This document shows positions 22,851 through 36,380 of a stretch of 64,000 nt of DNA, piece by piece (within the stretch, counting starts at the first letter, position 1; each line of letters starts with the position of its first letter). This DNA is from Proteles cristata cristata. Lineage: Eukaryota > Chordata > Mammalia > Carnivora > Hyaenidae. The stretch lies in the NCBI GenBank assembly GCA_017311185.1, contig JAESUZ010003883.1, forward strand, positions 1,631,501 through 1,695,500. Reading direction: 5' to 3'. The position numbers were made by a program, and so were the translations under genes. The notes beneath the pieces were generated by a model, which made no database searches, had not been told where the DNA came from, and saw only the letters and a program-made list of their open reading frames with translations.

Positions 22851-24229
22851 GATATTTATTTTAAATGAAATAATTCAGCACCATGCCATATATGATCCCT
22901 TGAGCAAATAAATGGTACATACAAATGGTTAATTGAAGAGTCGAATAAAGGGATTATTAACAAGAATGTAAATAGGGTTAAAGGAATCAACAAAGGTATT
23001 GAAGCACCAGGACCTAGAGGCACAGCAAGTCTTGCTTGACTACTCTGATGGGGAGGAAGTAATACTAACAGATTTGTCAATAGCTAGAATCATGGGAGAG
23101 AGACCATTCAGTAGTAGCTGTGAACTCCCACATGGCAAGGGGATGGAGAAAGTCACGGCCAAACCCCCATCAGGCAGTGAGGAAGTGAGGAGAGAGGTTA
23201 CCTCAGTTTCACTCCTCCTGTCTTTCCATCCCTTCAATGTCCTCAGTTGAAAATCTAACCAAAGTCAGAGGGCAAGGGAGCCCAAGTAAGGAAGACCATG
23301 AACATCAGTCATCCAGGACATAAAGCAGGGCAATATAGGACATAGTGGATCCAGAGGGAAACCGGGAAAAACCAACATCGGCATCTACTGTTTGAAAGGA
23401 TCTGTTAAAAACGTTAGTGTGTCATTTAGTCCTTATAAAAAACCCTACAAAAGATGTACTAATGATATTAGAAGGGTGAAAATAGGTCACAAAAATGTTA
23501 ACTAAATTGTCATGACCATATAGCTAACAAGAGCTAGAGATAAGTTTCAAGCCCAGAGATCTGAGTTCCAGAGGCCATGTCCTTAGCCTCTCTTGTATTC
23601 TGCCTTAAGAATCGGAATGAACTCATGTTAGGTTTAAATTAAATATAACAATTGACATGTGAGGGTTCTAGATGTTATGGGATTGATAACTTTGGAGTCT
23701 ATTTCTAAATAGCATCACATATGGATAACTATAAATCAGCCATCACCAAAGCTACATAAATGTCTTAGAAATGGAGGAGAAGATGGAATGATAATAAAAC
23801 TCAGACCCTACAAGCCAAGCCCTTTTTCTAAACTTCTTGTTTTTATATTTGGTTCACTAATCTCTCCTTTTTATCGAGTGGTCCAAGTGTATTACTACAA
23901 GGCACTTAACTAAGATTTGCTTTTACCTTTTAACTCCCAAAATAGTGCAACTGTGGATAGCCATAAATGACCAATTATATCATTCATTTTTTTTCACAGC
24001 AATATACAAATTGTTGTTGGAAACATCACTGAGTTGTAAATATCATTATAATACTTAGAGAAATACAATGGAAAGTATTTGGCAACAAGTGAAAAGAAAG
24101 GCTTGAGAAGCTATGCTTTTCAAGATGTCTGAAAAACAGAAACTGGCATTTAGAAGGAGCTCGCTGATTAATACGTCTTATTTTTTTTACTTGCTTTTAC
24201 TTAAAACAGACACATGGCATCTCTAATGA
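22851..24229. other. Intron with MIR fragment; otherwise unassigned
   Basis: An antisense MIR-like piece lies at about 23400-23600 (GTCATGACCATATAGCTAAC, then AGATCTGAGTTCCAGAGGCC). The stretch 22980-23390 is GC-richer (for example GGGCAAGGGAGCCC) and may be an old transposon remnant that I cannot assign. Open frames on both strands there lack any protein family signature. Confidence 0.4.
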
Positions 24230-24355
24230 AACATGAATTCACTCAGAAATTCATTTGAGAAATACTTATTGAGTGTCTTCTTCTAGATGCTTGGGTTACA
24301 TACAAAACAGACAAACATACTGACTTCTGGGAGTTCCATTCTACCAGGCATCTTC
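24230..24355 (-). mobile_element. L2-like antisense fragment
   Basis: GAGAAATACTTATTGAGTGT followed by GATGCTTGGGTTACATACAA and ACTTCTGGGAGTTCCATTCT fits the reverse complement of the L2 3' end. Confidence 0.65.
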
Positions 24356-25204
24356 TAAAGCTCTCAGAATATTTTTGGAAAAATGCAGTACCATTGTCTT
24401 ATATTACATATGCAACACAATGTTCCTCTGCCATTACCATAGAAATAATTTTAAAACTTTGTATAAATACACGATTGGAAATTGATGGTAAAGCTGTTGT
24501 GATTTTTCTGTACTTTATAAATTCAAAACCATACAATTTTTAACATTTTAATATCTGTGAAATCAGGATGCATCTTTCAATTAATGGTTCCTTGTGATTA
24601 TATTTGGCAGCATATTTTATCTTTATTAGCGGTAGGAAAAACAACTGGGCATTTTATAATTGAAAATATTTTAGATTAAATAATATATGGAGGGTATTTT
24701 TGTAAAATTAATTAAGTTAATGGATATTCCTGGAAAGTTGAATTCAACAAAACTGGGCAAGAAGCCATCATAAAGACAGAAACTATTTTAAATAATTCTC
24801 CCAAAAGAAAAGAAATAACACTAGGAAATGAAACCACTTTTTTTAAAAAGGAGAATAATAGCAATTAAAACATCACTGTCTGAATGAAAACTATCATTAG
24901 AGTCATAGCTCTAAAAGTTGAAAATATACAAAATACACAAAAGCAGTTTATCTTAAACTAATACTACATAAAGCAAAGTCCAAACTATGTGTTGAGAGAT
25001 GGTATGTTTTCCCAAGCAACTCACCATAAGAAGAGTGTGGCAGGCAGCCACCCACCGAGTTACCGTTTTATGAGGAATTTCCTTTTCCTAAAGTATTACC
25101 CTATTATTAGTTTCATTTCTTGGAACTTTTTTTTCAGCAGGCCTATTTCCCTCTGAAAATTTACATGTTATCTGAGATCAGAGAAAGGTAAAAGAAACTA
25201 AACC
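24356..25204. other. Intron, no assigned feature
   Basis: AT-rich, no exon or nameable repeat. Confidence 0.45.
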
Positions 25205-25320
25205 ATTAGCCTTGATTCAAGTATTTACTGAGCTTACATTGTAAGCTAAGCATTGTGCTAAATTCCAGAGAGGTAAAGCTAAGTAAGATACAGTCTCTGC
25301 TTTCCAGGAGCTCTACATAA
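25205..25320 (-). mobile_element. L2-like antisense fragment
   Basis: CAAGTATTTACTGAGCTTAC followed by CATTGTGCTAAATTCCAGAG and TTTCCAGGAGCTCTACATAA fits a diverged reverse complement of L2. Confidence 0.6.
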
Positions 25321-26404
25321 ACCATTTTCTTAAAATGAATAAGTTTTCTATCAGAAAGGAGAATGTGTATGTGAAGGACTCAGAATTAAATACATTTTTG
25401 GAGAGACTGAAAAAGAATGCAAAGTTGAGAAAAATAGAGAGAGAGAAATAGAAAAGGACAGATGTCACACTATTCTTATGATCTAATCTTGGCAATGATG
25501 GATCGACCTCATGGCTTTATAGGACAATTTAATTTCTTATTTTGTTGTGTTCTTTCATTCAGAAATCTTTGTAACTCTTTTTTTTTTTCGGTAGTAATTT
25601 CATTAATGTTACATTCTCCCTCTCAACTATAAGTAACAGTAAGACACAAAGTTGATTTCACTTAAAATACCTGGTATGTAAAAGTAGATCAAGAACTATT
25701 TGTTGAATGAACATATCAAAATTTCAGATAGACTGAATGGATGTGTGTGGTGGGGTTGGAGGGCAGGGAGTGGAGGGAGAGGAAAAGAAAAAAATAGAAA
25801 AAGAGAAAAAAAAAACCCATCTGTAATTACAACAAATAAGAATAGATATGCACACAAAACTATGCCTTTGAATAGGCCAGACTATACATAGGTGGTCTTA
25901 TGATTCCACATTCTTTGATTTCCATTCCCTAAGTCCAAATTTCTAAGTGAGATGACAAAGGATAGCCTAAAGTGACAGGTATTATTTTTTCAGCATGGCA
26001 TTTCATCTAGAATCTTTTTCTCTTTATTACACCTTGGTGAACCAATTACACAGTTTTGATGGAATGCTGGAGACACCTTTGCCTGTTTTATTTACACCTT
26101 GTACAAGACACTAAGCTTCCTGCTTTTCACTGTTGTCTTCTGAAGGACATCTTGTTTTCCTATACTTCCTAGATCTCCAAATCACCATGGCTGGGTCCAT
26201 CACTCTTTACTAGTCAAAACTTAGTTGGATGAAAAAGCACAGCATTCAGTTTTTGTAGACCTCTAAGCTATTTACTCCTTCCAGAATTTCCTCCCTCTGA
26301 TCACCTTAGTGGGGGAGGCAGGAGTAGATATCTGCTACCTCCCTGCTTCCTCAGATAATCATGTCCCAGTGTTCCCATTGTGTCTCCTTAGCTTTCCCAA
26401 CCAT
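25321..26404. other. Intron, no assigned feature
   Basis: Contains a purine-rich patch at 25738-25815 and otherwise ordinary intronic sequence. No exon seen. Confidence 0.4.
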
Positions 26405-26550
26405 TCACTGATATATTAACCCAGCGTTATTGAGTCAGCATCCTCTCTATGACAAGCATGATGTTAGGTGCTAGGGATGCAGAGGTGACAAAGTAGCATA
26501 GTTTCTGCTGTCATAGAACATGACATCTGCTAGAGAATATTGACAACATC
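26405..26550 (-). mobile_element. L2-like antisense fragment
   Basis: Contains TTATTGAGTCAGCATCCTCT, then GTTAGGTGCTAGGGATGCAG and CTGCTGTCATAGAACATGAC. Reverse complement of an L2 3' end. Confidence 0.65.
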
Positions 26551-27082
26551 CAAATAAAGACACAAATGAATGGGATATAAGGAACTGCTTTCTTGACAGA
26601 CAACTACCTGAGGTATAGCTCTCAAAGTGTGAAGGATCATGTATATCCTAGATGCCTTTTAGAAAAAACTTTGAGGGTGGAAGATGAAGAGAGAACGTGG
26701 GCAACAAGATGGTTTGCACATAAATAAAACCTATGTTATATTATTAGACTATTAAAGTCCAAAATCAATAAGAACAAGATCATAATCTATATGCTATTTG
26801 ACCAACTATTTTCTCATAAACTCTGTAATTTTTATCTGAACTTAAAATTTTATAGTTAGACCCAGTATTAAATACAAAGAACATAAATAATTATTTTCAA
26901 AAGTCAAAAGAATCAAAGCTAATAAATTTTTTGACAGAGTTGACACTGGAAAATGACTTAACCCACTTATAGTGTATTCAGATAACTATATGGTTTTAAG
27001 GTTAAGAAGTAGAAACGTTTAACTCAAAACATCAAGAATCACTCATATTATGAAATAGCAAGATCATATATGAAGAGAAGTT
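26551..27082. other. Intron, no assigned feature
   Basis: AT-rich; nothing recognised. Confidence 0.45.
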
Positions 27083-27098
27083 AGAAATAATCTTGAAT

Positions 27099-27314
27099 TG
27101 GGGCGCCTGGGTGGCTTAGTCGGTTAAGCCTCTGACTTTCGCTTAGGTCATGATCTCGCGGTTCGTGGGTTCGAGCCCCGCGTCGGGCTCTGTGCTGACT
27201 ACCAGCTCAGAGCCTGGAGCCTATTTCAGAGTCTGTGTCTCCCTCTCTCTCTGACTCTCCCCTGCTCACGCTCTCTATCTCTTCTAGAAATAAATAAAAA
27301 TATTTTTAAAAAAA
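27099..27314 (+). mobile_element. SINEC, young subfamily, perfect 16-bp target duplication
   Basis: Near-consensus copy with the CTGACTACCAGCTCAG variant and a CTAGAAATAAATAAAAATA tail. AGAAATAATCTTGAAT occurs unchanged at 27083-27098 and 27315-27330. The low divergence and intact duplication point to a recent insertion. Confidence 0.97.
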
Positions 27315-27642
27315 AGAAATAATCTTGAATCATTTAATAGTCTCTTGGTCTTAGAGTCAGTCATTGTTAGCCTTTTTTCCACCCGCAATATTTTCATTTG
27401 CAGGTACACTGATATTTTATAATTCATTTTCCCACAGTCTACAGGAAGCATAAAATTTGATAAAATCGGGATAGTGGACAAAGAAGAAAAGAGCAAAATA
27501 GGGTACATATGTGTATTGTTCATGATCTTTTAAGGAAAGGGCAATCCAAATAGAAGAAAAATCTACCCCTTTTTTTCCTCTTTTGGACTATGCCATTCAG
27601 AGTTTATTTAACATTCTTATATTAAATACAAATAAATAAATT

Positions 27643-27871
27643 TAAGGTTTTTTAAAAATGTGTATTGATTATTTTGAGAAAGGGAGGGAAAGAGAGAGAG
27701 TATACAGAGGAGTGAAGGAGAGGCAGAGAGAGAGAGAGAGAGAATCCCAAGCAGGCCCCGCACTGTCAGCACAGAGCCTGACACGAGGCTTGATGTCACA
27801 AGTCATGAGATCATGACCCAAGCCAAGATCAAGAGTTGGACACTGAATCGACTGAGCTATCCAGGCACCCC
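27643..27871 (-). mobile_element. SINEC, older copy, minus strand
   Basis: The reverse complement starts GGGGTGCCTGGATAGCTCAG and includes a (CT)n tract (plus-strand GA run at 27726-27743). Diverged; I did not find clear target duplications. Confidence 0.92.
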
Positions 27872-28164
27872 TAATTTTTTGTTTTTTTGTTATTGATGTT
27901 GTTTGAATGTTAAGGGACATTATGACCAATATGTAGCCAACAGATTCTCAAATTGCACAATATACAAGAAAGTATGAAGTTTAGAAATAGTAATTTATGT
28001 ACATCAGTATAAGATCAAGGAGTGCACTTATTTGCTTCTGGATGCACATTTAACAATAGAGTAAATAACATGTGGTTACTTCTCTAACTGGAAGAACTTC
28101 AGCCTATTTCATTGCCTTTTCTCCACCTAGTCTTCTCTCCTCAAATACTCATGCAAAGTATTTA

Positions 28165-28400
28165 GCATATACTGCAAAGAGTTCTGGCCTTACCAGTCAG
28201 AAGATGTCAGTTCAAGTTCCTGCTTTCTACTTAATAGATCCTTGAACTTATGGAAACCAAGGATCTATTTTGAGCCTCCGTTTTTCTGTCTGTAAAAAGG
28301 GAGTAATGAAACTGGCCTTTAATGAGATCAAATAGGTTTTTATGAATAAATAGGTTAAATTATGTTAGGAACATACACAGTATTTTTAAATATAAGATGT
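28165..28400 (+). mobile_element. MIR SINE
   Basis: A core like TCAGTTCAAGTTCCTGCTTT, then CCTCCGTTTTTCTGTCTGTA and TTAATGAGATCAAATAGG, in MIR order and sense orientation. Confidence 0.72.
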
Positions 28401-29264
28401 AACTGCAGTCGAACAATGATGTGTAAATTAACTGAAGAAAAGAAGAAGTGAGCATGAGTGATCACATAAGCATAATGAATCATTGTCATCAATCTTTAGA
28501 TTTTTGTGGGAAATTATTTAAAAGACTCTAAGGTGGACAAAGACACATAAGTTACAGAATCGTGACTGTTAAGCTCAGTTACAGTTACCTTAATTTGAAA
28601 ACCTGCTAATGAGAGCCTGCTAGTGAAGTTTGTGCTTTCTAGAGGAAAAATGAGCAGCAGCAACAAAAAATAGCTGAAAAAACAAATCCCCAAATTATAA
28701 GCTGTAAATATTTCTAAAAGTCTATGTATCTAATTATATTATCTCATAAGAATTGTGTTTGATTCAGATTAGCTTTAAATACATTATATGTTAATATATA
28801 CGTTAAAAAAATACCTTAGTAATAGCCCTTAAATTCATTGTTCTCAGTTTTTTGCTAAGGACACGGCCCCATTTTTGCTACTTAAAGACCTTCAGCATTT
28901 TGAACCCCCACAGAGGTTTAAGCTTTCTTGAGGTCTCAGCCTATCATCCTTCTGAGACTAGAGGCAAAGTTGGGGGCTGAGAGAGTAAGTGTGATGAGAG
29001 GCTCCACTGAACAGGTACTCCCAGCAGGGAGGTGGCAAGTTCTGATAGCTCCTACAGCATTGTCTGAATACGGCTCCTTTGTAAGAGTTAATAAATAATG
29101 CAGTTTGGTTCAAGGCTTCAGGCAAAAATGGCAACTCTGGCTGAGGAAATTTCCAGTGGATGCTGTATAAAATAAACTGTAAGTTGCAATAAAATACAGT
29201 AAGTGCGATGTCATAAATACTACATTGGAAGGATACAGCACAGCGTTGTGGTTAAGAACTTAGT
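28401..29264. other. Intron, no assigned feature
   Basis: No exon. A GC-richer patch at 28850-29060 is unassigned. Confidence 0.4.
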
Positions 29265-29446
29265 CCCTAGAGGAGTCCACCTCCAAGTTGGCAGCGTGAA
29301 CAGCTCATGGACTCACGTCCCAGCAAAACAACCAGAGCTCCAAAAAATTAAGTAAGTAAACAAATAAACAAATAACACCATTTAAAGTCTGGAAATATCT
29401 CAAAGGGCATACAGGAAATAAAGTAACACTTATTAAAGTAAATCTA

Positions 29447-29675
29447 GGAGCGCCTGGGTAGCTCAGTCGGTTAAGCGTCCGACTTCGGCTCAGGTCATGA
29501 TCTCATGGTTCGTGGGTTCGAGCCCCGCATTGGGCTCTGTGCTGACAGCTCAGAGCCTGGAGCCTGTTTCGGATTCTGTGTCTCTCTTTCTTTATGACCC
29601 TACCCCACTCATGCTCTGTCTCTCTCTGTCTCAAAAGTAAAATTAAAAAAAAAAATAATAATAATAATAAAAAGA
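29447..29675 (+). mobile_element. SINEC within old L1 sequence
   Basis: Near-consensus head GGAGCGCCTGGGTAGCTCAG, GGTTCGTGGGTTCGAGCCCC, and a tail ending in an (ATA)n run. Short AAATCTA duplication at 29440-29446 and 29676-29682. Confidence 0.94.
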
Positions 29676-30892
29676 AAATCTAAAACAGTAAGAACAACAA
29701 GAGTCTGTGGCATCTGAGCTTCATCCCGTTCCTTCTCCTTCCACATCACCCCTTGCCCTATTCAATTTGATAGAAGCTTCTTTCCGAAGAAGACAGGGCT
29801 CCCTTGCCCCTGAATTCCCAGTCAAGAGTTATTTTTTTCTGGAGAGACAGGCAGCTGTCTCTTCAGAGACATTTCTTGTATCTTCCATTTCTAATCTGAA
29901 GAGGCTAAATTCCTGGTGAGAGTTGGCAACAGTTTGGGGGCTCTCTTTCTCCATGTAGCTCCCGCCATCAGGATAGTTTTGGTTCCAGGTGCAGCATAAC
30001 TCTACGTTTGCTCTAAGTACCCACATGCAAAAGAATGAATTCAGATCCCTACATTAAACCATATATAAAAATTAACTCCAAATGCATCATAGACTTAAAT
30101 GTAAGAGATAAATCTATAATTGTTATAGGAAAACATAGGTGAAATTTTTGTAACTTTACTTTGGCAGTAGATTCTTAGATATGGCACTCAAAGCACAATC
30201 AAAAGAAAATTAAAATGTTGGATTTCATCAAAATTAAGAACATGCCTCAAAGGGCAGGATCAAAAAAAGTAAAAAGACAACCCAAAGCACGATAGAAAAT
30301 ATTTACAGATCATATATCTGGTTAGGGACTTGTTTTTAGTATACATAAACAGTAAAGTTGGAATGATTCAATATGAAGAGGAAAATAAATCAATTAAAAA
30401 TAAGCAAAGGATCTCAATAGACAGGTTTTCAAAGAATGTATATACATTGTCAATAAGCACATGAAAAGCTTCCCCAAACTATTTGCCGTTGTGGAAATGC
30501 AAATGAAAACTATAATGAGTTACCACTTCACACCCTCTAGGAAGGCTATAAATCAAAAGGACAGATATAGCAATTGTTGACAAGGTTTTGGAAAAATTGG
30601 AACCCTCTTGCATTCCTGGTAAGAATGTAAAATAGTGTAGCTGGTTCAGAAAAAAGTCTGGCAGTTCCTCAAATGGTTAAACACAGTTACTATATGACTC
30701 AGAAATCAGATATTCTACTCTAGATACATGCCCAGGAGAAATGAAAACTTATATTCACACAAAAACTTGTATACAACTATTCATAGCCTTATTGATAATA
30801 GCAAGAAAAAAGTGGAAACAATGCAAATGTCTATCAACTGATGGATGGAATAATAAAAGCAGTATATACATAAAATTGAATATTATTTGGCA

Positions 30893-30932
30893 ATAAAATA
30901 AAATAAAATAAAATAAAATAAAATAAAGCATT
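30893..30932 (+). repeat. (AAATA)n short tandem repeat
   Basis: About eight AAATA/AATAA units inside the old L1 remnant. On the minus strand they create a Phe/Ile/Leu-rich open frame with no biological meaning. Confidence 0.9.
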
Positions 30933-31289
30933 GATAACATGGTACTTGGGTTAACCTTGAAAACTTTATGCTAAATAAAAGATACTAGTAACAACAGATA
31001 ACATCATATGATTCCATTTATGTAAAATGTCGAAAACAGGCAAATGTATACGCATAGAAAATAAATTAGTGATTGCCTAAGGCTGGAGAAGATTAGGGGA
31101 TTGGGAGATGATGACTAATGGGAACTGGATTTCTTTTGGGAATAATGTTCTAAAACTGATTGCAGTGATGGTAGCATGTCTATGAATATATTGATGCTGC
31201 TGAATTTTGAACACTTTGAATTAGCGAATTATATAGTATGTGAATTATATCTCAATGAAGTAATTTTAAAATAAAGAAACTTCTGGAAC

Positions 31290-31460
31290 TGGATTATGTT
31301 GAATCCACAATTCCTCAACTCTCTATGATTCTATTTCTTCATGTGTAAAATGGAAATAATATTATCTGTCACAGAGAGCACCTATGAAAATTAAAGGAGT
31401 TAATGCATGCAAAGAACAAAGGACTTATAGCAGCCTGGCATATAGGAAGTATATATGTGC
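31290..31460 (+). mobile_element. MIR fragment
   Basis: TTCTTCATGTGTAAAATGGA, then TTAAAGGAGTTAATGCATGC and CAGCCTGGCATATAGGAAGT. MIR core and 3' part in sense orientation. Confidence 0.72.
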
Positions 31461-32900
31461 GTGTATTTTAGTTCTTATTATGCACAGAAGGTTAAGGGAA
31501 CACGTAGAAGAAGCATCTAACTCATGGGTAGTACAGTAGGAGAGGCCTGAAGATTGACCAAATTAATTTTGAAAGATGAGCAAAGATTACCAAGGCTTAA
31601 GTAGAAGGGAAGGTGTGTCCAACAATGTAAAGAGTATATGTGAAAAGTATGCAGACATCAAGAATTTAAAGTATCCTAAAAGTAAATAGGAATGTTACCT
31701 GAAATAAATGAAATTGAAATGCAGAAAATTCCAACAGACTGTGTGCAAGGTATTCTTTTTTAAGAGCCCCTTTAGAGACAAATCAATTAGAAATTTGCTT
31801 GTGAAAGTGAGGTTAGCATGATATAATTTAGATAATGTGCATCAGCAAGTTAAAGATACCATCATTATAATTCTGATCTTGCCTGAAGTTTAGATAAAAT
31901 GGCTCTCATTTTTGTTATCAAAATAGCATAATCAGTAAACATAGCTCTGTAACGTACACATATTTTATTCTCTTCTGCTGATTGTACCCATCTTATGTGA
32001 GAGAAAAAGGAAGAATGTGATTTTTATGAAGAGACACTTGAGGATTATATGCAAACGATGGCCTACACACCCAATGTAATTTATAGCAACACTGGACTGT
32101 GTGTTCACTTCAGTGCTGACTGAATAAAATCATCATGAGAATTGATGCATGACAATGCTTGACAATGTCTTATTTTTTCTCATCACACCAATTTTTAAGA
32201 TGAGAGCTGTCATACAGACATGTGAGAGTATCAGTATTTCACTGAGGTAACTGTGCATGACTGGATGTTTTTCCTTTTGGAAGCTGAAACCTGAACTCTT
32301 GGACCTAACAATGAATAAATGTTTCAGAGATGTATTATATAATTTACTTCTGAAAAATAGATTTACGACTTGTCTCCAGAGGTTTAGAAAGATATTGACA
32401 CAGTCATTTACAAATTCAGAGTTGTAGACACAGTAGGCCTATATCAACTTCCATAACTTCTGCAATATTCTAAACAAAATTATATGGACTATATCATACT
32501 TTATGTTCAGAATTGCATTTTTCCACTGTATCTGAAAGAAGCTCAATATCAAGGTGACCTTGATGTTTTAGGTTATCTTTTACCAATTCGATGGTTTTAA
32601 GCATAGTTACAAGAACACAAAATGGGTCGTCAAGTAGAATTCCTCAGAAACGAACATGAGTATAAAAATAAAAACTAGAGAAATGCTTCTTCTATAGAGT
32701 TTACTCTTTGGAGCTTCAAAAGAACCTGTTAATGAATTAATAATTAGTAAAGTTTATAGATAATGTTACCAGCTAACCGTTAGAACACACTTACTAAAAG
32801 TCTTAATTCTTATTTTAATTATCTCCTGTTTTCTTGGAACCTCAAGTTTATTATTTGCATATTCCCGATATGACTGAGATTTAGAGCTAATTAAGTAATT
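31461..32900. other. Repeat-poor intronic block
   Basis: About 1.4 kb of AT-rich sequence with no nameable transposon and no exon. It may include conserved non-coding sequence, which cannot be tested here. Confidence 0.4.
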
Positions 32901-32908
32901 TCTTCAAG

Positions 32909-33119
32909 GGGCTCTTTGGTGGCTCAGTCAGTTGAGCATCTGACTTCAGCTCAGGCCATGATCTCATGGTTTGTGGGGTCGAGACCCACATCAGGCTCTG
33001 TACAGACAGCTCAAGGCCTGGAGCCTCCTTTGGCTCCTGTGTCTCCATCTCTCTGCCCTCTCCCACTCACACTCTGCCTCTCTCAAAAATAAATGAACAT
33101 TATTTTTTTTTAAATAGTG
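32909..33119 (+). mobile_element. SINEC
   Basis: Head GGGCTCTTTGGTGGCTCAGT, a moderately diverged body and the tail CTCTCAAAAATAAATGAACA. TCTTCAAG occurs at 32901-32908 and 33120-33127. Confidence 0.92.
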
Positions 33120-33127
33120 TCTTCAAG

Positions 33128-36100
33128 TTACCTATGTGGTAAAAACTAAGCATTGAATTTGTGTTTGTCTGACTCCCTCACCACCCATGATGGAGTAACG
33201 AATACTGGACTAAATCCCTCTTCTAAACAACTAGAAAACCGAGCAAAGAATGGAAAAACTTTCAAACATCAGTGAGCAGATGAAAAAGGATTTTGATTAC
33301 TAAGAGGTTAGAAACAACTAAATGATCCCAGTAATCACCCCAGACTTCTGGCTGGTGGCAATTTCCATACTGGAGACACAGGAATATAAATCCAAAACAG
33401 AGCTTGTTAGCCTCACTGAGTTGAGAAATTAGAGATAGAAGTTTGGGAAGGCCAGGTGGTTGGTAATTTAGGGACATTCTCTGGAATAGAGGGAGCCATT
33501 GAGGAGAATACTTGCAAAAGTTCTGAGTCTTGGCTGAGTAATAGGTTGTAAATGCATATGGAGAAACTGTACAAAGTTGGGCAAAGGATGACAGGAAGCA
33601 CATCAATTCTCATAACTCACATATAATGTAGAGACATTAGAAAAAGATTTCATTTGGGAGTAGGGGAGATCTTATTCTTTAAAAGGACATGTGAAAAACA
33701 TGTGGTTATCTTTGAATCATGTAGTAATTAATAAATATTTAGGTGGACAAAGTTATATAGATATAAAGTAGGATAGTCCCATGTGTCTTGCTATTTTGGT
33801 GTCTTATATGTTGCCCTGACCTCTCAAAAGGTCTAGCTTCTTATCGGGAAGATGAATATTTCATCTACTATTTCCGAACTTCAATAGTATGTTCATGGTG
33901 CTGCTGATTATAGTTGACCTAAATTAAACTGGCGTAAACAGATGTAAAAAAAAAAAAAAAAAGTCACAGAAAGTTGTCTTTGCCTATGTTTTAGAACACT
34001 TCCCAATCAGTAAGGAAGAGCAGTTTAGAAATAAAATGTAATAATTAGATTTCTGTTTACACAGGAAATAAATTTTGAGAAAACCTAGCACGCTTTTCCA
34101 GTGCTTCTCAAAGAGCCATGGAGCTGGATGGCAGTGAGGGGCTAGACTCTAAGGAGGATTAAGATTCTCTCAGGGGCATAGGAACACAGGTTTTGACCAA
34201 TAGGGAATCATTTATCAAACCACTATCCATTGAACTAAAATGGGACCCTAGGGTAACCTGAAATGAAGAGGTACCTCCAAAAACCATTCAACATGGGAGT
34301 AGCTTACTCATCTGTCAGCTTGGAGAACACAAGCAGCTATTAAAACTCAGCTCCCTCTAGGGAAGTAGGAGTCAGTCAAGGAGAGAACCACCATACTGCA
34401 TGGAGGTCCCAGAATGGAAAAGTTGGTCAAGGAAAGGAAGGCAAATGCATACTCTTTCAGAATATACCCCTTGGGTTTTTTAATGATCAGTTAGAATACA
34501 AAGAGGTTTGGGTTTTAAGGTGTCATTTCACAGCATCTCCATGTAAACTGTGTACTAATTATTTTAACCTGGAAACAGAAAGGCAATCATGCTGGAAATG
34601 AACTGTGATTCTTGCATGTTTAAAATCTTTTAGCCAGAATTTTGGGTTCTCTTGATAATGGAAGTTAGCATGAAGAAATGAACTTATATTTTTTAAGGGT
34701 CTTTTCTTTGGTAGATGTTATTTTATTTTTATTTTTCTTCTCTTTCTTTTTTTTAAATTTTTAACCATTCCTAGTGGCATGATAGTTGAAATGGGAAAAA
34801 TGAAATACTCAAACTAATTTTTCCCATTGATTCTTATGTAGAGTAATGTGTTCCACAGTTGAATTAAAAATAACAAGCTGTATGTTTTTCTGAGCCACAT
34901 GTAATCTCCAAGACCATGGTCAATAAAGCACTCAAGAAAATGAAGATTTGAAGCATAATGGTCTGAAGTCTATTGGGGAAGAAAGAAGAAACTGATTAGC
35001 ATTTGAAAGCAAGGTCCTTTACTTTTTTAAAAGTCAAGGAGAATAAAAAAAGTGATCACTCATCAAGAACAAAGAGTTTGAAAAATATCTCACCTTCGTT
35101 TTATCAGTCCTTTCAAATTTTAAGAATGACCTTTGGTTATCAACTCCAAGAACCAAGATGCATTTTAATACACATAGCACTGCATTTGGGAACACAGCTA
35201 AAGTATCTCCTATGCAGGAATAAATAGGACCGATGCTTATTTTTTGACCTTCCTAAGTGACTTTTGATCCAACCAATGAAGGATGTCATAGACTGGATAA
35301 GTGTTAGTGCTGGTTTAGGCTAAGTATTGATTTATTATACAATAAAATACAGCAATACAAAAAAATGTTTTCTACATCTTTACATTTTCAAGTAAATTAT
35401 CAGAATCCCCCTCTAATTCCTTAATATGTGTCCCCATAATTAATTCAACACTGTAATTCATATCCACAGTCCTGATAAGAACTGGCACGGAGGTCATTTT
35501 TATATGTCATCTTATTTTTTAAATAACATTTCAGGTAATCTTTTTTATATGCTTATTAATTTGTGAAAATGAATATTGTCTTTGTAGCTTTAAGTTCAGA
35601 CTTCTCCACATTTTGTAAATCCCCACAGATTTGTTTCTTGCTTTTAAATATCAGCACCTTTCTGCTTTCTACTGTTATGTTTCTGCCCTCTGTGCAGGAG
35701 ATCTTTTCTTTTAAGTTTCCCACTGTGCTTCGTAATAAAATCAAAAGAAAAAGGTACATCCTTCAGAAACCATTCAGCTCACTAGAAATAGAAAACCTGT
35801 CACCTTATTCTTAAAACCTTAGATCAGGCAGGCCAGTGGCAGAAATAGTGAGTGCATTTCCTACAAAGGATATAGAATAGGCCTAGAGAAATTATTAGGT
35901 GCCTTGTTCTCTCCAGATCTCCTTTTAGGGAAGAGACCTTTGTTCAAGAAAAAAGCTTGAGACTGATGGGAGAGACCCTTTTCCTCCACCCTCTTAGGTT
36001 CCAATGTTGGGGGGTCCTGTGAATTAAGGGGCAATAGGCAGTTTAACAAGAGGTAGGGCTTCAAAAAGGAAAGAAAGGAAGGGTCTATTGTTTGTTTGTT

Positions 36101-36376
36101 TAATTCTAAGGGGAACGAAAAGTCTGTCTCCTTCCTGAAATTTGTAGGAAACTCCCTTGAAGTAGGGTTAATGACAGTTGAATTTTCAGGAGGCTCTGCT
36201 TTAGTCTGATAAGGAAAGTGCAGATAAGATTTTAAATGTTTTCACTTTAAAATAATCTTTTTGCTAAAACTGTGATCCCATCAATATTCTGACTAAAGTT
36301 AAAGTGTGACTTGGGAGAACATGTAAATAACTCTACTTTAGAAATGAAAAGGAGTTTGAGATTATGGAGTGCAGTG
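33128..36376. other. Intron, mostly unassigned
   Basis: The segment 33170-33640 contains ACCCATGATGGAGTAACGAA and GTCTTGGCTGAGTAATAGG and loosely resembles the 5' UTR of an ancient L1; I hold this weakly. An A18-type run lies at 33944-33962. The remainder has no exon or repeat I can name. The 114-codon minus-strand open frame at 33262-33606 has no family signature. Confidence 0.35.
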
Positions 36377-36380
36377 ATAG

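Larger units (their letters stand above)
29265..31265 (+). mobile_element. Ancient L1 (L1M-type) remnant
   Basis: From about 30020 to 31265 the sequence follows the end of L1 ORF2 and its 3' UTR: GATCCCTACATTAAACCATA, the later landmarks GGATGGAATAATAAAAGCAG and GGCTGGAGAAGATTAGGGGA, and the final GTGAATTATATCTCAATGAA. Stops and indels are dense. The leading part (29265-30010), with CACCTCCAAGTTGGCAGCGT, resembles an L1 5' end and may belong to the same internally deleted copy; that part is less certain. A SINEC sits inside it. Confidence 0.68.

Noticed and set aside
22999..23250. Overlapping open frames on both strands (83 and 65 codons)
   Set aside because: No recognisable domain and open on both strands, in a GC-richer patch that looks like an old repeat remnant.
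33262..33606. 114-codon minus-strand open frame
   Set aside because: No family signature, no splice context, antisense to GRID2, and possibly within old L1 5' sequence. Most likely chance.
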